Translations under genes and position numbers: made by a program
Shown here: one piece after another, positions 33,775 through 42,662 of the stretch
How positions within the stretch are numbered: the stretch's first letter is position 1
Layout: every line of letters begins with the position of its first letter
DNA from: Chryseobacterium defluvii
GTDB taxonomy: Bacteria > Bacteroidota > Bacteroidia > Flavobacteriales > Weeksellaceae
DNA length: 64,000 bases
Assembly (NCBI RefSeq): GCF_003634775.1
Contig: NZ_RBXB01000002.1
Coordinates: 124,001-188,000, forward strand
Reading direction: 5' to 3'
Notes under the pieces: generated by a model
Database searches by the model: none
What the model was told of the DNA's origin: nothing
The model's input: only the letters and a program-made list of their open reading frames with translations

Positions 33775-35961
33775 ATGTTTCAAGATGATCAATCGCCAAA
33801 AGTCCCTGCTTCAAAAGCTGGAAAACCTTCCATCAGTAAGCAGATGGGGGAAGTGGCAAAAACGCAGGCCATAAATAAAACCACCAAGAAGGTTCAGGAA
33901 AAAACAGAAGGTAAAATTCAGAAAGCCGGGCAAAAACTTGCTCAGGCGCAAGCTTATACCGGAGTTGCTCAAAATGCTGGCAATATGTTTATGAATCAAA
34001 AAATGCAGTCTACCGCACCTACTTTAGTAGAAAATAGAGTATGGTCTCAACAGCCCACTTCCAAAATACATAATGCGAAAGCCATTCCTGAAAATCAGAT
34101 TCTGGGAATCAATCGTGTTGTAAAGCTTGAAATAGTGGTTGAAGGACAGGTAATCAAGCATTTCAAACACTTTAAATTGAAACAAAGTGCGATCAGACAT
34201 CATGAATTCGACCTGATGCTTGCCCATGATACCTTAGGAAATGCTGAAAACCACAATCTGGAAAATGCACAAAACTTTTTGGGAAAACGGATTACAGTAG
34301 TTTTCAAATATAAAGATGTGGAAGAAGGGCCTGAAAGAAGTTTTGTAGGAGTAATTACTGAAGTTGGATTCAGCCAGGAAAAAGGAAGCTTAGGTAATAT
34401 TGTCCTTACAGGTTACAGTCCGACGGTGCTTTTGGATGCCGCTCCTCATATTCAGAGCTTTGGAGGAGCTCAGGAAATAAGCTTAAACAGTATTGCCGAT
34501 CAGGTTATTAAAGAAGGTTTGGGACAGAATAAATTTGATTTCCGTGTAGACGCCCAATATGGAAATGTTTCCTACAGTTCACAATATGAAGAAACTCATT
34601 ACAATTACCTGGCACGAATGGCAGAAGCTTACGGGGAACAATTTTATTATGACGGGGAAGTATTACATTTCGGAAAGCTTCCTCCTCAGGAAAAACCGGT
34701 GAAGCTAACCTATGGCAGTAATGTGAATGATGTAAAAATCAAAATGAAAGCGCAACATGTGAATCCTAGCTTTTATGGATATAACAGCAGTAAAAATGAA
34801 AAACTGACTGCCGGAAGCTCAAAAATAAGCCATACATCAGACATTGCAAAACGCGCTTATGAAATATCAGAAAAAACATTTACAACTCCTTCATTAAGAG
34901 TAGCCCCAATAAAAGCAGTGTCTTTCATGGATATTGATGCTTCTCAAAAAGGAACGGCAGGAAGCAAAGCTTCAGATGTTTTTGTGACTTCAGGAACTAC
35001 TACTGTTCCTTTTCTGTATCCGGGATGTACCGCAGATATTGAAATGCGTAAAACCGGAAGCAATCAAACCTCATATTTTACAAAACTAATGATCATAGAG
35101 ATGAATCATGAAGTAGATGCAAGAGGCTATTACACCGGAACATTCGATGCTATCGCTTCAGATACGGGATTTATTCCGCGTCCTGAGTTTCAGACTCCAA
35201 AAGCAGACGCTCAATTTGCAAAAGTGATCTCCAATATAGACCCTATGAATCAGGGACGTGTACAAGTACAGTTTGACTGGCAAAACGGATCCGCAACAAC
35301 TGAATTTATCCGTGTCATGACCCCTGATGCAGGAAGCAGTGACAAGGTAAGTAAAAACAGAGGTTTCATGGCCATTCCTGAAGTGGGGGATCAGGTTGTT
35401 GTGAATTTTGTACATCAGCATCCTGACAGGCCGTTTGTGATGGGCGGAATGTTCCATGGTGGAATTGGCGCAGGAGGCGGAGCCGGAAACAATGTGAAAA
35501 GTTTAAGCAGCAGAAGCGGTAATAAACTGGAACTGGATGATGGAGCCGGTTCGGTTTTTCTTACAGATCAGGGCGGTGCCAATATGAAATTTGACGGAGC
35601 AGGAAATGCGATGACGAATGCCAATAATGATAAGACCGTAACGGTGGGAAATAATAACACGGTAAAAGCAGGAAATACCAATATGATCAATGTTGGTGAT
35701 GCTTCCATTCTTCAGATGGACAAAACCGGGAAAGTTTCACTCACGGCCAATACGGAATTTAAAATTATTGTGGGAGCAAGTACAATAACTATAGACAAAA
35801 CCGGAAAAATTACCATCAACGGGAAAGAGATCATCATGGACGCTACAGAAAAAATTACCGCATCAGGAGCCAATGAATTCAATATTGGAAGTAAAACTAC
35901 CAATATTGCAGGTAAAAGTGAAGTCAATGTAGGTGGTAAAAAAGTAAAAATCAATACGTAA
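33775..35961 (+). CDS. vgrG: T6SS spike protein VgrG (TssI), copy 2, with N-terminal extension
   Basis: Spike protein of 728 residues. The first 90 residues, Lys/Gln/Ala-rich and helical (TKKVQEKTEGKIQKAGQKLAQAQ), have no counterpart in copy 1. Then come the gp27-like part with YEETHYNYLARMAEAYGEQFYYDGE, the gp5 OB-fold (QGRVQVQFDWQNGS, HPDRPFVMGGMFHG), and a long beta-helix built of short TVxxGNxN-type repeats from about 605 (DKTVTVGNNNTVKAGNTN) to the end. It ends in the beta-helix without a tail. It is followed after 3 bp by the 266-residue accessory gene and then the PAAR-like toxin, which probably caps this spike. Confidence 0.92.
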   Translation: MFQDDQSPKVPASKAGKPSISKQMGEVAKTQAINKTTKKVQEKTEGKIQKAGQKLAQAQAYTGVAQNAGNMFMNQKMQSTAPTLVENRVWSQQPTSKIHNAKAIPENQILGINRVVKLEIVVEGQVIKHFKHFKLKQSAIRHHEFDLMLAHDTLGNAENHNLENAQNFLGKRITVVFKYKDVEEGPERSFVGVITEVGFSQEKGSLGNIVLTGYSPTVLLDAAPHIQSFGGAQEISLNSIADQVIKEGLGQNKFDFRVDAQYGNVSYSSQYEETHYNYLARMAEAYGEQFYYDGEVLHFGKLPPQEKPVKLTYGSNVNDVKIKMKAQHVNPSFYGYNSSKNEKLTAGSSKISHTSDIAKRAYEISEKTFTTPSLRVAPIKAVSFMDIDASQKGTAGSKASDVFVTSGTTTVPFLYPGCTADIEMRKTGSNQTSYFTKLMIIEMNHEVDARGYYTGTFDAIASDTGFIPRPEFQTPKADAQFAKVISNIDPMNQGRVQVQFDWQNGSATTEFIRVMTPDAGSSDKVSKNRGFMAIPEVGDQVVVNFVHQHPDRPFVMGGMFHGGIGAGGGAGNNVKSLSSRSGNKLELDDGAGSVFLTDQGGANMKFDGAGNAMTNANNDKTVTVGNNNTVKAGNTNMINVGDASILQMDKTGKVSLTANTEFKIIVGASTITIDKTGKITINGKEIIMDATEKITASGANEFNIGSKTTNIAGKSEVNVGGKKVKINT

Positions 35962-35964
35962 GGA

Positions 35965-36765
35965 ATGGAAAAGGATAAAGCCTTTAAATATAATACCGAT
36001 ATTGTAGGGACTACCAAAGTACACAGTATAAAAAGCGACTACAAAATAAATATAAAAAATGAAGTAACCTATAAAGGGATTGAGGACGATGGATTGTATC
36101 GCTTCAATATTGTGGAAACATTGTATGAACTGGCTGATTATGAAGATCCTATTATGACTCAGATTGCTGAAATGACCAACAGAATTTGCAGCATCTACAA
36201 AGAGATTGAAATAGGAATCAATGCAGAAGGGGTAATCGAGAAAATATACAACAGGGATGAGATCCGCAAAAAGTGGCAGAAAGTAAAAGAATGGCTTACC
36301 AATTCGCATCCGCTGGAGTCTTACGAAATTATACGTGCTAAAGAATATGAACTGAGTAATGAAGAAATGGAAATTAAAAACATCCGTTTCATTCATTTTT
36401 TGCATCAGTATTTTTTCATTTTTAAACAAAGTGCTGAAAACGGAAATGTAAGGTATATCAAAAAAAATGAGATGGATCGTTTCGGTGGCGGAATAGTGGT
36501 TCCTGTCAATATTAATCTTAGAGAACAGGATTTGGAGGACGGAACTATAGAACGGACTTATGAAGGCAAAATGGTACGGGACAATAAAGTTATTGAAAGA
36601 CTGAGAACCTTTACGAAAGATAAGTATATGCATCCTGAATATAAAATGACAGGGAAGTATATGTATGATAATATCACATTATTAGAGTCTGATTTTACCA
36701 TTACCGAAGAGTTGGGAGAGTTTTACTATAACCATTCCTATCTTCGATTAACGCTGGAAGAATAA
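35965..36765 (+). CDS. T6SS accessory protein of unknown function, between vgrG-2 and the toxin gene
   Basis: Protein of 266 residues, no signal peptide or membrane segment, charged and rich in Tyr, Ile and Glu. I do not recognise a family. Its arrangement (IEIGINAEGVIEKIYNRDE, then a helix KKWQKVKEWLTN, then many strands, closing YYNHSYLRLTLEE) looks like the post-LysM part of the protein at 21772. The position, directly between a spike and a PAAR-like toxin (3 and 4 bp gaps), is where effector chaperones and adaptors are found (the Eag, DUF1795 and DUF4123 families elsewhere). An adaptor role is inferred from place, not from homology. Confidence 0.55.
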   Translation: MEKDKAFKYNTDIVGTTKVHSIKSDYKINIKNEVTYKGIEDDGLYRFNIVETLYELADYEDPIMTQIAEMTNRICSIYKEIEIGINAEGVIEKIYNRDEIRKKWQKVKEWLTNSHPLESYEIIRAKEYELSNEEMEIKNIRFIHFLHQYFFIFKQSAENGNVRYIKKNEMDRFGGGIVVPVNINLREQDLEDGTIERTYEGKMVRDNKVIERLRTFTKDKYMHPEYKMTGKYMYDNITLLESDFTITEELGEFYYNHSYLRLTLEE

Positions 36766-36769
36766 AATT

Positions 36770-38371
36770 ATGGCAGAAGAACAGTATCTTACCGAAAAAC
36801 ACTATCTCGTATGTGATAAAGGGATGGCTCCCAAACAGATGAAAGTAACGAGCCAGAACTTTACCTATATGAGTGGTCATTTAGCTGCAACTGAAAAAGA
36901 TACCCTGAAAAATAATAATTTTCTTTGTCTTGGAAGTGTTGCCTTTATAGCCGGAGCTGTTGCCGGAGTTTGCTGCTGTATTCCCGGTCCGGGATGGCTT
37001 GTTGCTGCCATTATCGCGGCGGCAATTGCCGCCGCGATCGCCATCGGCTATTTCAAATGTAAAGCGGCCGCAACCCAAAGAGTCTGGACGAAACAATCTC
37101 CGGTGGTGGAAATTCAGGGCAAAAAAGCATTGACTTTGTCATCTATAATGATCTGTCCTGCAGAAGGCGGAACCATTACCCCTAAAGAAACTGTTTGGGA
37201 AGCATGGGGAAGTGCTGCATTAACCAATCTGGGACATGTTGCCAATTTCGCGTTTGGTTTTCTGGCAGGAAGAGGTCTAGGCGGGATGACGATGGGTGCA
37301 ACATCCGCAGCAGGCGGAATGTCTGCTTTGGCAACAAGACAGGGAGCAGCAACTTTTGGGAGAGAATTTGGAAAACAATTCTTAAATACGGCAAGGAAAG
37401 AACTTATAGAGCAGTTTACTTTTAAAGGCTTTACCAAAGCTTCCACTTTCTGTAAGATCATGAGAGGGTTAGGAATTGGTGGGGCATACTATGAGCAGTA
37501 TAATATCTGGAGCAGCGATCAGGATACATTGGATAAATTAAAAGAAAGCAGTGTTTCTTTGATTTTAAGTGTATTTGCCGCCAAAGGAGCCAGTCTCGTA
37601 TGTTTCCCGGCAGGAACAAAAGTTCATACTTCTGACGGATTAGCCAATATTGAAGATCTGTTTGAAGGAAACCTGGTTCTTACTTTTAATGAGTTAACCA
37701 AAGAACAAGAATACAAATCCATTCTGAAAAGACATGAAAGATTCACTCTACAAATGCTTTCTATTGAATTACCTACAGGTGAATTTGTAAGAGTAACCCC
37801 GGAACACCGTTTCTATTGCAATAATGAATGGATTGAAGCCAGAGAACTCCAACCAGGAGATTTACTACATTTAAGAGGAGGTCATTACACTACGGTAATC
37901 AGCATAGAAACCTTGCCACATTATGAAAAAGTTTATAATTTTGATATCGAAGGCAATGAAAACTATTATGTAACTGAGGATGGTATTTTAGTACATAATG
38001 GATATACCAATAAAGCTCAGGTTAGAGATGTTACTGGCCAGCCGCATACAGTAGAAGTAACTATAAGCAAATCAGATTATCCTGAAACGGCACAACATAT
38101 TGCCGACGCTATTGCTTCTGGAAAACTAAGCGTAGTAACCATTGCCAGAGACGGGTCAAAAACAAACAGAGCCAATTCCCTGAGAGGAATAAAAACCAAA
38201 CCAAGTTTAGATAGGGATGAATGGCCAATGGCAATGTTTAAAGAAGGCGGAACCGGTGCAAGTGTAAGACATATTAACCCATCGGATAACAGAGGAGCGG
38301 GAAGTGCAATAGGTAATGCTCTCAGCGATTATCCAAATGGTACCGTTGTTAAAGTTATTATAATAGATTAA
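36770..38371 (+). CDS. T6SS polymorphic toxin: PAAR-like, membrane hairpin, HINT, NucA/NucB nuclease
   Basis: Protein of 533 residues. A PAAR-like (DUF4280-type) domain occupies about 1-140, interrupted by a hydrophobic hairpin at about 54-95 (VAFIAGAVAGVCCC, WLVAAIIAAAIAAAIAIGY). A Gly/Ala-rich section to 275 may also insert in membranes. A HINT domain spans Cys278 to Asn410 (CFPAGTKVHTSDG, TPEHRF with His346, VHN). The last 110 residues read DRDEWPMAMFKEGGTGASVR and SDNRGAGSAIGNAL, the signature of NucA/NucB DNases. The HINT domain probably cuts the nuclease free in the target cell; the residue after VHN is Gly, so splicing is not expected. The next gene is a likely immunity gene. Confidence 0.85.
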   Translation: MAEEQYLTEKHYLVCDKGMAPKQMKVTSQNFTYMSGHLAATEKDTLKNNNFLCLGSVAFIAGAVAGVCCCIPGPGWLVAAIIAAAIAAAIAIGYFKCKAAATQRVWTKQSPVVEIQGKKALTLSSIMICPAEGGTITPKETVWEAWGSAALTNLGHVANFAFGFLAGRGLGGMTMGATSAAGGMSALATRQGAATFGREFGKQFLNTARKELIEQFTFKGFTKASTFCKIMRGLGIGGAYYEQYNIWSSDQDTLDKLKESSVSLILSVFAAKGASLVCFPAGTKVHTSDGLANIEDLFEGNLVLTFNELTKEQEYKSILKRHERFTLQMLSIELPTGEFVRVTPEHRFYCNNEWIEARELQPGDLLHLRGGHYTTVISIETLPHYEKVYNFDIEGNENYYVTEDGILVHNGYTNKAQVRDVTGQPHTVEVTISKSDYPETAQHIADAIASGKLSVVTIARDGSKTNRANSLRGIKTKPSLDRDEWPMAMFKEGGTGASVRHINPSDNRGAGSAIGNALSDYPNGTVVKVIIID

Positions 38372-38381
38372 AAATAAAGAT

Positions 38382-38963
38382 ATGATTAAAGAAAACATTT
38401 TAGTATCTCATAACCAGATTATAATTCGTTCTGTACCTTTTGATCTGGAAAAGCAAACCTGGAGCGAAAAAGATGTTGAAGACGGAATTATCTGGTATAA
38501 AGATTATATTGTTTTAGATCCTTTGGTAGATGATTCCTTTGGCTGTTGGTTTCTTATAGATAAAAAAGAAAAAGTAGAAGTAAGCCCGGATTCTATAAGA
38601 GCAGCAATACTCCCATTTGAAATTAAAAATTTAGATGATTTTAGTATCAATACCGTTTCAGAATCAGTGAAATTATATAAAGATACCTCCGTAAACGTAA
38701 GTGAAGAAAAGGAAAAGGGAAAATATTATCCTTTAAATGTTGATGGATCAATGAATTTTGAAACCGGGACTTACAGTATTTTATTTGAAGTTTGCTTAGG
38801 GATTCCTGATGAAAATGTTCATGAAGAAGAAGTCTATTATAAATTCACATTTATTAAAGATGATAATCCTGTTTTCAAGGTTCTTAAAGAAGATGAGTAC
38901 GGTTGGAACAATAATACTTACCTGGATGAAACAAACAGGAAACTGGAAAATGTTTCAGTTTAG
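38382..38963 (+). CDS. Candidate immunity protein to the NucA/NucB toxin
   Basis: Protein of 193 residues without signal peptide, acidic, rich in Asp and Glu, as is common for nuclease inhibitors that mimic DNA. No domain recognised. It starts 10 bp after the toxin stop and is the last gene of the T6SS group. Cytosolic placement is right for guarding the cell's own DNA. Binding is inferred. Confidence 0.65.
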   Translation: MIKENILVSHNQIIIRSVPFDLEKQTWSEKDVEDGIIWYKDYIVLDPLVDDSFGCWFLIDKKEKVEVSPDSIRAAILPFEIKNLDDFSINTVSESVKLYKDTSVNVSEEKEKGKYYPLNVDGSMNFETGTYSILFEVCLGIPDENVHEEEVYYKFTFIKDDNPVFKVLKEDEYGWNNNTYLDETNRKLENVSV

Positions 38964-39054
38964 AAAAATACCAATAAGGCTGCTATATAAGTGGTCTTTT
39001 TTATGATCATTAAATTCCCTTCGCCAAAAGTAGAATAAAAATTTCCTATTTTCT

Positions 39055-39062
39055 TATATTTG
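39055..39062 (+). promoter_or_regulatory. Possible -7 box of polA
   Basis: TATATTTG fits the Bacteroidota TAnnTTTG -7 consensus and ends 16 bp before the polA ATG. No clear -33 TTG is present, so this is tentative. Confidence 0.4.
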
Positions 39063-39078
39063 TTCATTATCAGAAAAT

Positions 39079-41907
39079 ATGGACGCAACACAAGATAAAA
39101 GGCTGTTTCTCATCGATGCTTATGCGATGATTTTCAGAGGATATTACGCATTGATCAGAAATCCGAGATTAACCAGTAAAGGATTGGACACTTCAGCGAT
39201 TTTTGGTTTTACCAATTCCTTGATCGAACTGATCAGAAGAGAAAAGCCAACTCATTTGGCAGTGGTTTTTGATGTGGGACAGGCTAGCGTAAGAACTGAG
39301 GATTTTTCAGACTATAAAGCCAACAGAAGTGAAACTCCCGAAGCTATTAAGATTGCAATTCCATATATCCACAGAATTCTGGAAGCCATGCACATCCCTA
39401 TTTTAGGAGTGGAAGGATATGAAGCGGATGATGTGATCGGTACGATTGCCTGCAAAGCAGAAAAAGAAGGCTACACCACGTATATGGTGACGCCGGATAA
39501 AGATTTTGCCCAGTTGGTTACAGATAAAATCAAGATCTATAAACCGGGTCTAAAAGGAGGTGATATAGAAATCTTAGGTGTAGAAGAAGTAAAGGCCAAA
39601 TACGAAATAGAAGATCCTAAGCAGGTGATCGATTTTCTTGCCATGATGGGAGATGCAGTAGATAACATCCCCGGATTGGAAGGAGTGGGAGAGAAAACGG
39701 CTATGAAGTTTCTTAAAGAGTTTGGCAGCATAGAAAACCTTTTGGCTAATACCCATGAATTAAAAGGAAAACTTAAAGAAAAAGTGGAAGCTTCTGCGGA
39801 ACGCGGGATCTTATCAAAAAAGCTGGCTACTATTATATGTGACGCTCCTGTAGAATTCCATCAGGAGCAGTATGACCTTGAAACTCCTGATTTTGAAAAA
39901 GTAAAAGAAGTTTTTGAGGAAATTGAATTCAGAAGGCTATATGAAAACCTTTACCGTGCCTTTGCCCCTACTGAAACAGTAGTTGTAAGCCAGGTTGAGG
40001 TAACCCAGACTTCTGCCGGAACCCAAGTGAAAGGCCAGGTAACGCAGCTTGATCTGTTTGCCAATTTTGAAGAGCTGGATCAGGCTACTTCCACAAAATC
40101 TACCATTACGGAAAATGATCACCTTTACCAGTTTGTCAATAACCCGAAAGCACAAAAGATTTTAGTTGACAACCTACTAAAACAGAGAGAAGTTTGCTTC
40201 GATACCGAAACCACCTCATTGAACGAATTGGAAGCTGAGCTGGTGGGAATGAGCTTTTCCTACAAAAAAGGACTGGCTTATTATATTCCTTTATCTGAAG
40301 ACCAGGGAGAAGTTTTGCAAACCCTGGAAATTTTCAGGCCTTTCTTTGAAAAAGAAGATATCCTGAAGATTGCTCATAACCTTAAATTCGATTATAAAAT
40401 TCTTAAGAAATACGGAATAACGGTAAAAGGTGCGATGTTCGATACCATGATCGCCCATTACCTTCTGAATCCGGACGGAAGACACGGGATGGATTACCTT
40501 TCAGAAATGTATCTGAATTATAAACCTGTCTCCATAGAAACCATTATTGGAAAGAAAGGAAAAAATCAGGGCAATTTCAGGGATGCGGATCTGAGAACCC
40601 AAACCGACTACGCAGCGGAAGATGCAGATGTAACGTTCCAGTTATATGAGTTGTTTGCCCCACAACTGAAAAAAGAAGGATTGGAAGACCTGTTCTTTAC
40701 AATAGAAATGCCGTTGATGGAAGTTTTGGCTAAAATGGAGCTGGCCGGAATCTCTCTGGACGAAAAATGGCTGGCCCAGGAAAGTTTAGACCTGGAAAGT
40801 GATTTAAGACAGTTAGAGTCCAAAATATTTGAACTTTCAGGAGAAGAATTCAATATGAACTCCCCAAGACAGCTTGGAGAAGTGTTATTTGAAAAGCTAC
40901 AGCTTGATCCGAAAGCCAAAAAAACAAAAACCGGGCAATATGCCACTTCAGAAGATGTATTGCAGAAGTTGGCTTCCAAACATGAAATCATCCAGCATAT
41001 CCTTGAATACAGAACCTATCAGAAACTGAAATCAACCTATGTGGATGCACTGCCATCACAGATTGATAAAAATGACAACCGTGTCCATACCAATTTCTCT
41101 CAAACAACGGCAGCAACCGGACGTTTGGCAAGTGTGAACCCGAATTTACAGAATATTCCGATCAGAACGCTGAGAGGACAGCAAATCCGTGGAGCTTTCG
41201 TTTCAGGAGAAGGAAAGAAGATCATATCTGCCGATTATTCACAGATCGAGCTTCGTTTAATCGCCGAAATTTCCGGTGAAGAAAATATGATCAGAGCATT
41301 CCAGAATGGAGAAGATATTCATGCCTCTACGGCTGCGAAGCTCTTTAAAATTCCGTTGGATGAGGTGTCTAAAACCCAGAGAAGCCAGGCGAAAACCGTA
41401 AACTTCGGAATTATTTATGGTCAGGGTGCTTTCGGATTGGCAGAGCAGACCGGACTTTCCAGAACGGAAGCCAAACAAATGATCGATGCGTATTTTGCCA
41501 CTTACCCAAAATTAAAGGAATACATGGCGGAACAGGTAAATAAAGCCCGTCAATTAGGCTATGTGGAAACCCTTTTAGGTAGGAAACGTCACTTAAAAGA
41601 TATTAACTCAGGGAACTTTGTAGTAAAAGGACATGCGGAAAGAAACGCCATTAATGCCCCGATCCAGGGAAGCGCTGCAGATATTATCAAAATTGCAATG
41701 ATTAAAATCGATCATGAATTACAATCTCAAAGCCTGGAAACCAAAATGCTTCTCCAGGTGCATGACGAATTGTTGTTCGAGTCTCCTATAGATGAAGTGG
41801 AAGCCGCTTCCCAATTAATCAAAGCAGAAATGGAAAGTGCTGTTGAAACACAGGTTCCGTTGTTGGTTGAAGTGGGAGTGGGGAATAACTGGCTGGAAGC
41901 GCATTAG
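39079..41907 (+). CDS. polA: DNA polymerase I
   Basis: Repair and Okazaki-maturation polymerase of 942 residues with all three domains. The 5'-3' nuclease (about 1-290) has FDVGQASVRTEDFSDYKANR and GVEGYEADDVIGT, and the helix-hairpin-helix GLEGVGEKTAMKFL. The 3'-5' exonuclease (about 360-540) keeps CFDTETTSLNE, HNLKFDYKIL and YAAEDADVTF, so proofreading is probably intact. The polymerase domain shows ADYSQIELRLIAE, RSQAKTVNFGIIYGQG and QVHDELLFE. The gene lies directly after the T6SS region, marking the return to core genome. A very strong hairpin follows it. Confidence 0.96.
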   Translation: MDATQDKRLFLIDAYAMIFRGYYALIRNPRLTSKGLDTSAIFGFTNSLIELIRREKPTHLAVVFDVGQASVRTEDFSDYKANRSETPEAIKIAIPYIHRILEAMHIPILGVEGYEADDVIGTIACKAEKEGYTTYMVTPDKDFAQLVTDKIKIYKPGLKGGDIEILGVEEVKAKYEIEDPKQVIDFLAMMGDAVDNIPGLEGVGEKTAMKFLKEFGSIENLLANTHELKGKLKEKVEASAERGILSKKLATIICDAPVEFHQEQYDLETPDFEKVKEVFEEIEFRRLYENLYRAFAPTETVVVSQVEVTQTSAGTQVKGQVTQLDLFANFEELDQATSTKSTITENDHLYQFVNNPKAQKILVDNLLKQREVCFDTETTSLNELEAELVGMSFSYKKGLAYYIPLSEDQGEVLQTLEIFRPFFEKEDILKIAHNLKFDYKILKKYGITVKGAMFDTMIAHYLLNPDGRHGMDYLSEMYLNYKPVSIETIIGKKGKNQGNFRDADLRTQTDYAAEDADVTFQLYELFAPQLKKEGLEDLFFTIEMPLMEVLAKMELAGISLDEKWLAQESLDLESDLRQLESKIFELSGEEFNMNSPRQLGEVLFEKLQLDPKAKKTKTGQYATSEDVLQKLASKHEIIQHILEYRTYQKLKSTYVDALPSQIDKNDNRVHTNFSQTTAATGRLASVNPNLQNIPIRTLRGQQIRGAFVSGEGKKIISADYSQIELRLIAEISGEENMIRAFQNGEDIHASTAAKLFKIPLDEVSKTQRSQAKTVNFGIIYGQGAFGLAEQTGLSRTEAKQMIDAYFATYPKLKEYMAEQVNKARQLGYVETLLGRKRHLKDINSGNFVVKGHAERNAINAPIQGSAADIIKIAMIKIDHELQSQSLETKMLLQVHDELLFESPIDEVEAASQLIKAEMESAVETQVPLLVEVGVGNNWLEAH

Positions 41908-41925
41908 AATTTATATCCATAATTA

Positions 41926-41970
41926 TATCAAAGATTCAGCGACGCCGAAGGCGTCGCTGAATCTTTGATA
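41926..41970. repeat. Perfect 21-bp hairpin with GAA loop after polA
   Basis: The arm TATCAAAGATTCAGCGACGCC (here 41926-41946) pairs perfectly with 41950-41970 around the loop GAA. The GC-rich core stands out from the AT-rich surroundings. No long T-run follows, so it is more than a simple terminator. A similar element lies at 58821-58855. Confidence 0.7.
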
Positions 41971-42062
41971 GAGAAATTATAAGTAAGATCTACAAATATT
42001 GGTTTTTCTTTTCATCAAGCATTCTATTTATACTTTGTTTCATTTCATTTAAAAATGCTTTT

Positions 42063-42650
42063 TCAAACCTTATCCACAATCTTCTTCGGCAAAATTTTCA
42101 TCAGCTGAGGTTTCTGGTTTTTTTCCAGAATGATAAGTTTCCAATTCTTGTTATCTCCTGAAATGGCGCAGGCTTTCATTTTGGTATTGATGATATAATA
42201 GTCTCCTTTTTGAACATGCTGTACATTTTCATCCCCAAACTGTTTGGTAATAGACTGCCTGATTTGTTTTTTCATCTCTTCGGCTACCGGAAGCTGGGCC
42301 CAGTCAATTTTCAGGTTCATTTTGAATGAATAATCCGTTACTGCAAAGTATTCATTGCCAATTTTTTCCGGTTTTTCGACACTATGGATAATAAATCTCT
42401 GAACATTGGTTTTAAGATAAGGATTATCGTAAGTGAAGTTGAGCATTTGTAACATCTTATCCTTTGGAGTAATCGTAAAATACTTAGGATGAATAAGCTC
42501 AACGGTATTGTTAATATTTTTTGTTTGTAGGCTTTTCGCAAATAAAGTCAATGTTTTTTTAATCTCTGCAAGCGAGGTGTTATCTTTTGCCTGGCCATAA
42601 GAAATTATGGAAAATAAAGAAAATAAGATGATAATTACTTTTGTTTTCAT
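42063..42650 (-). CDS. Exported protein of unknown function
   Basis: Protein of 195 residues with a cleavable signal peptide ending SYGQ (cut before or after Gln20, the common Bacteroidota GQ pattern). The middle resembles an NTF2/SnoaL-like plan (a helix with KTLTLFAKSLQTKNINNTVELIHPKYF, then strands), but no family signature is firm. Two KIL/KKI basic patches end the protein. It lies 12 bp from the YdeI-like gene on the same strand. Confidence 0.6.
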   Translation of the reverse strand: MKTKVIIILFSLFSIISYGQAKDNTSLAEIKKTLTLFAKSLQTKNINNTVELIHPKYFTITPKDKMLQMLNFTYDNPYLKTNVQRFIIHSVEKPEKIGNEYFAVTDYSFKMNLKIDWAQLPVAEEMKKQIRQSITKQFGDENVQHVQKGDYYIINTKMKACAISGDNKNWKLIILEKNQKPQLMKILPKKIVDKV

Positions 42651-42662
42651 AGAGTTGTTTTT

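Noticed and set aside
36770-38371. HINT region read as an intein within a host protein
   Set aside because: There is no conserved host protein on both sides, and the residue after VHN is Gly rather than Cys, Ser or Thr. A pretoxin-type HINT is a better fit.
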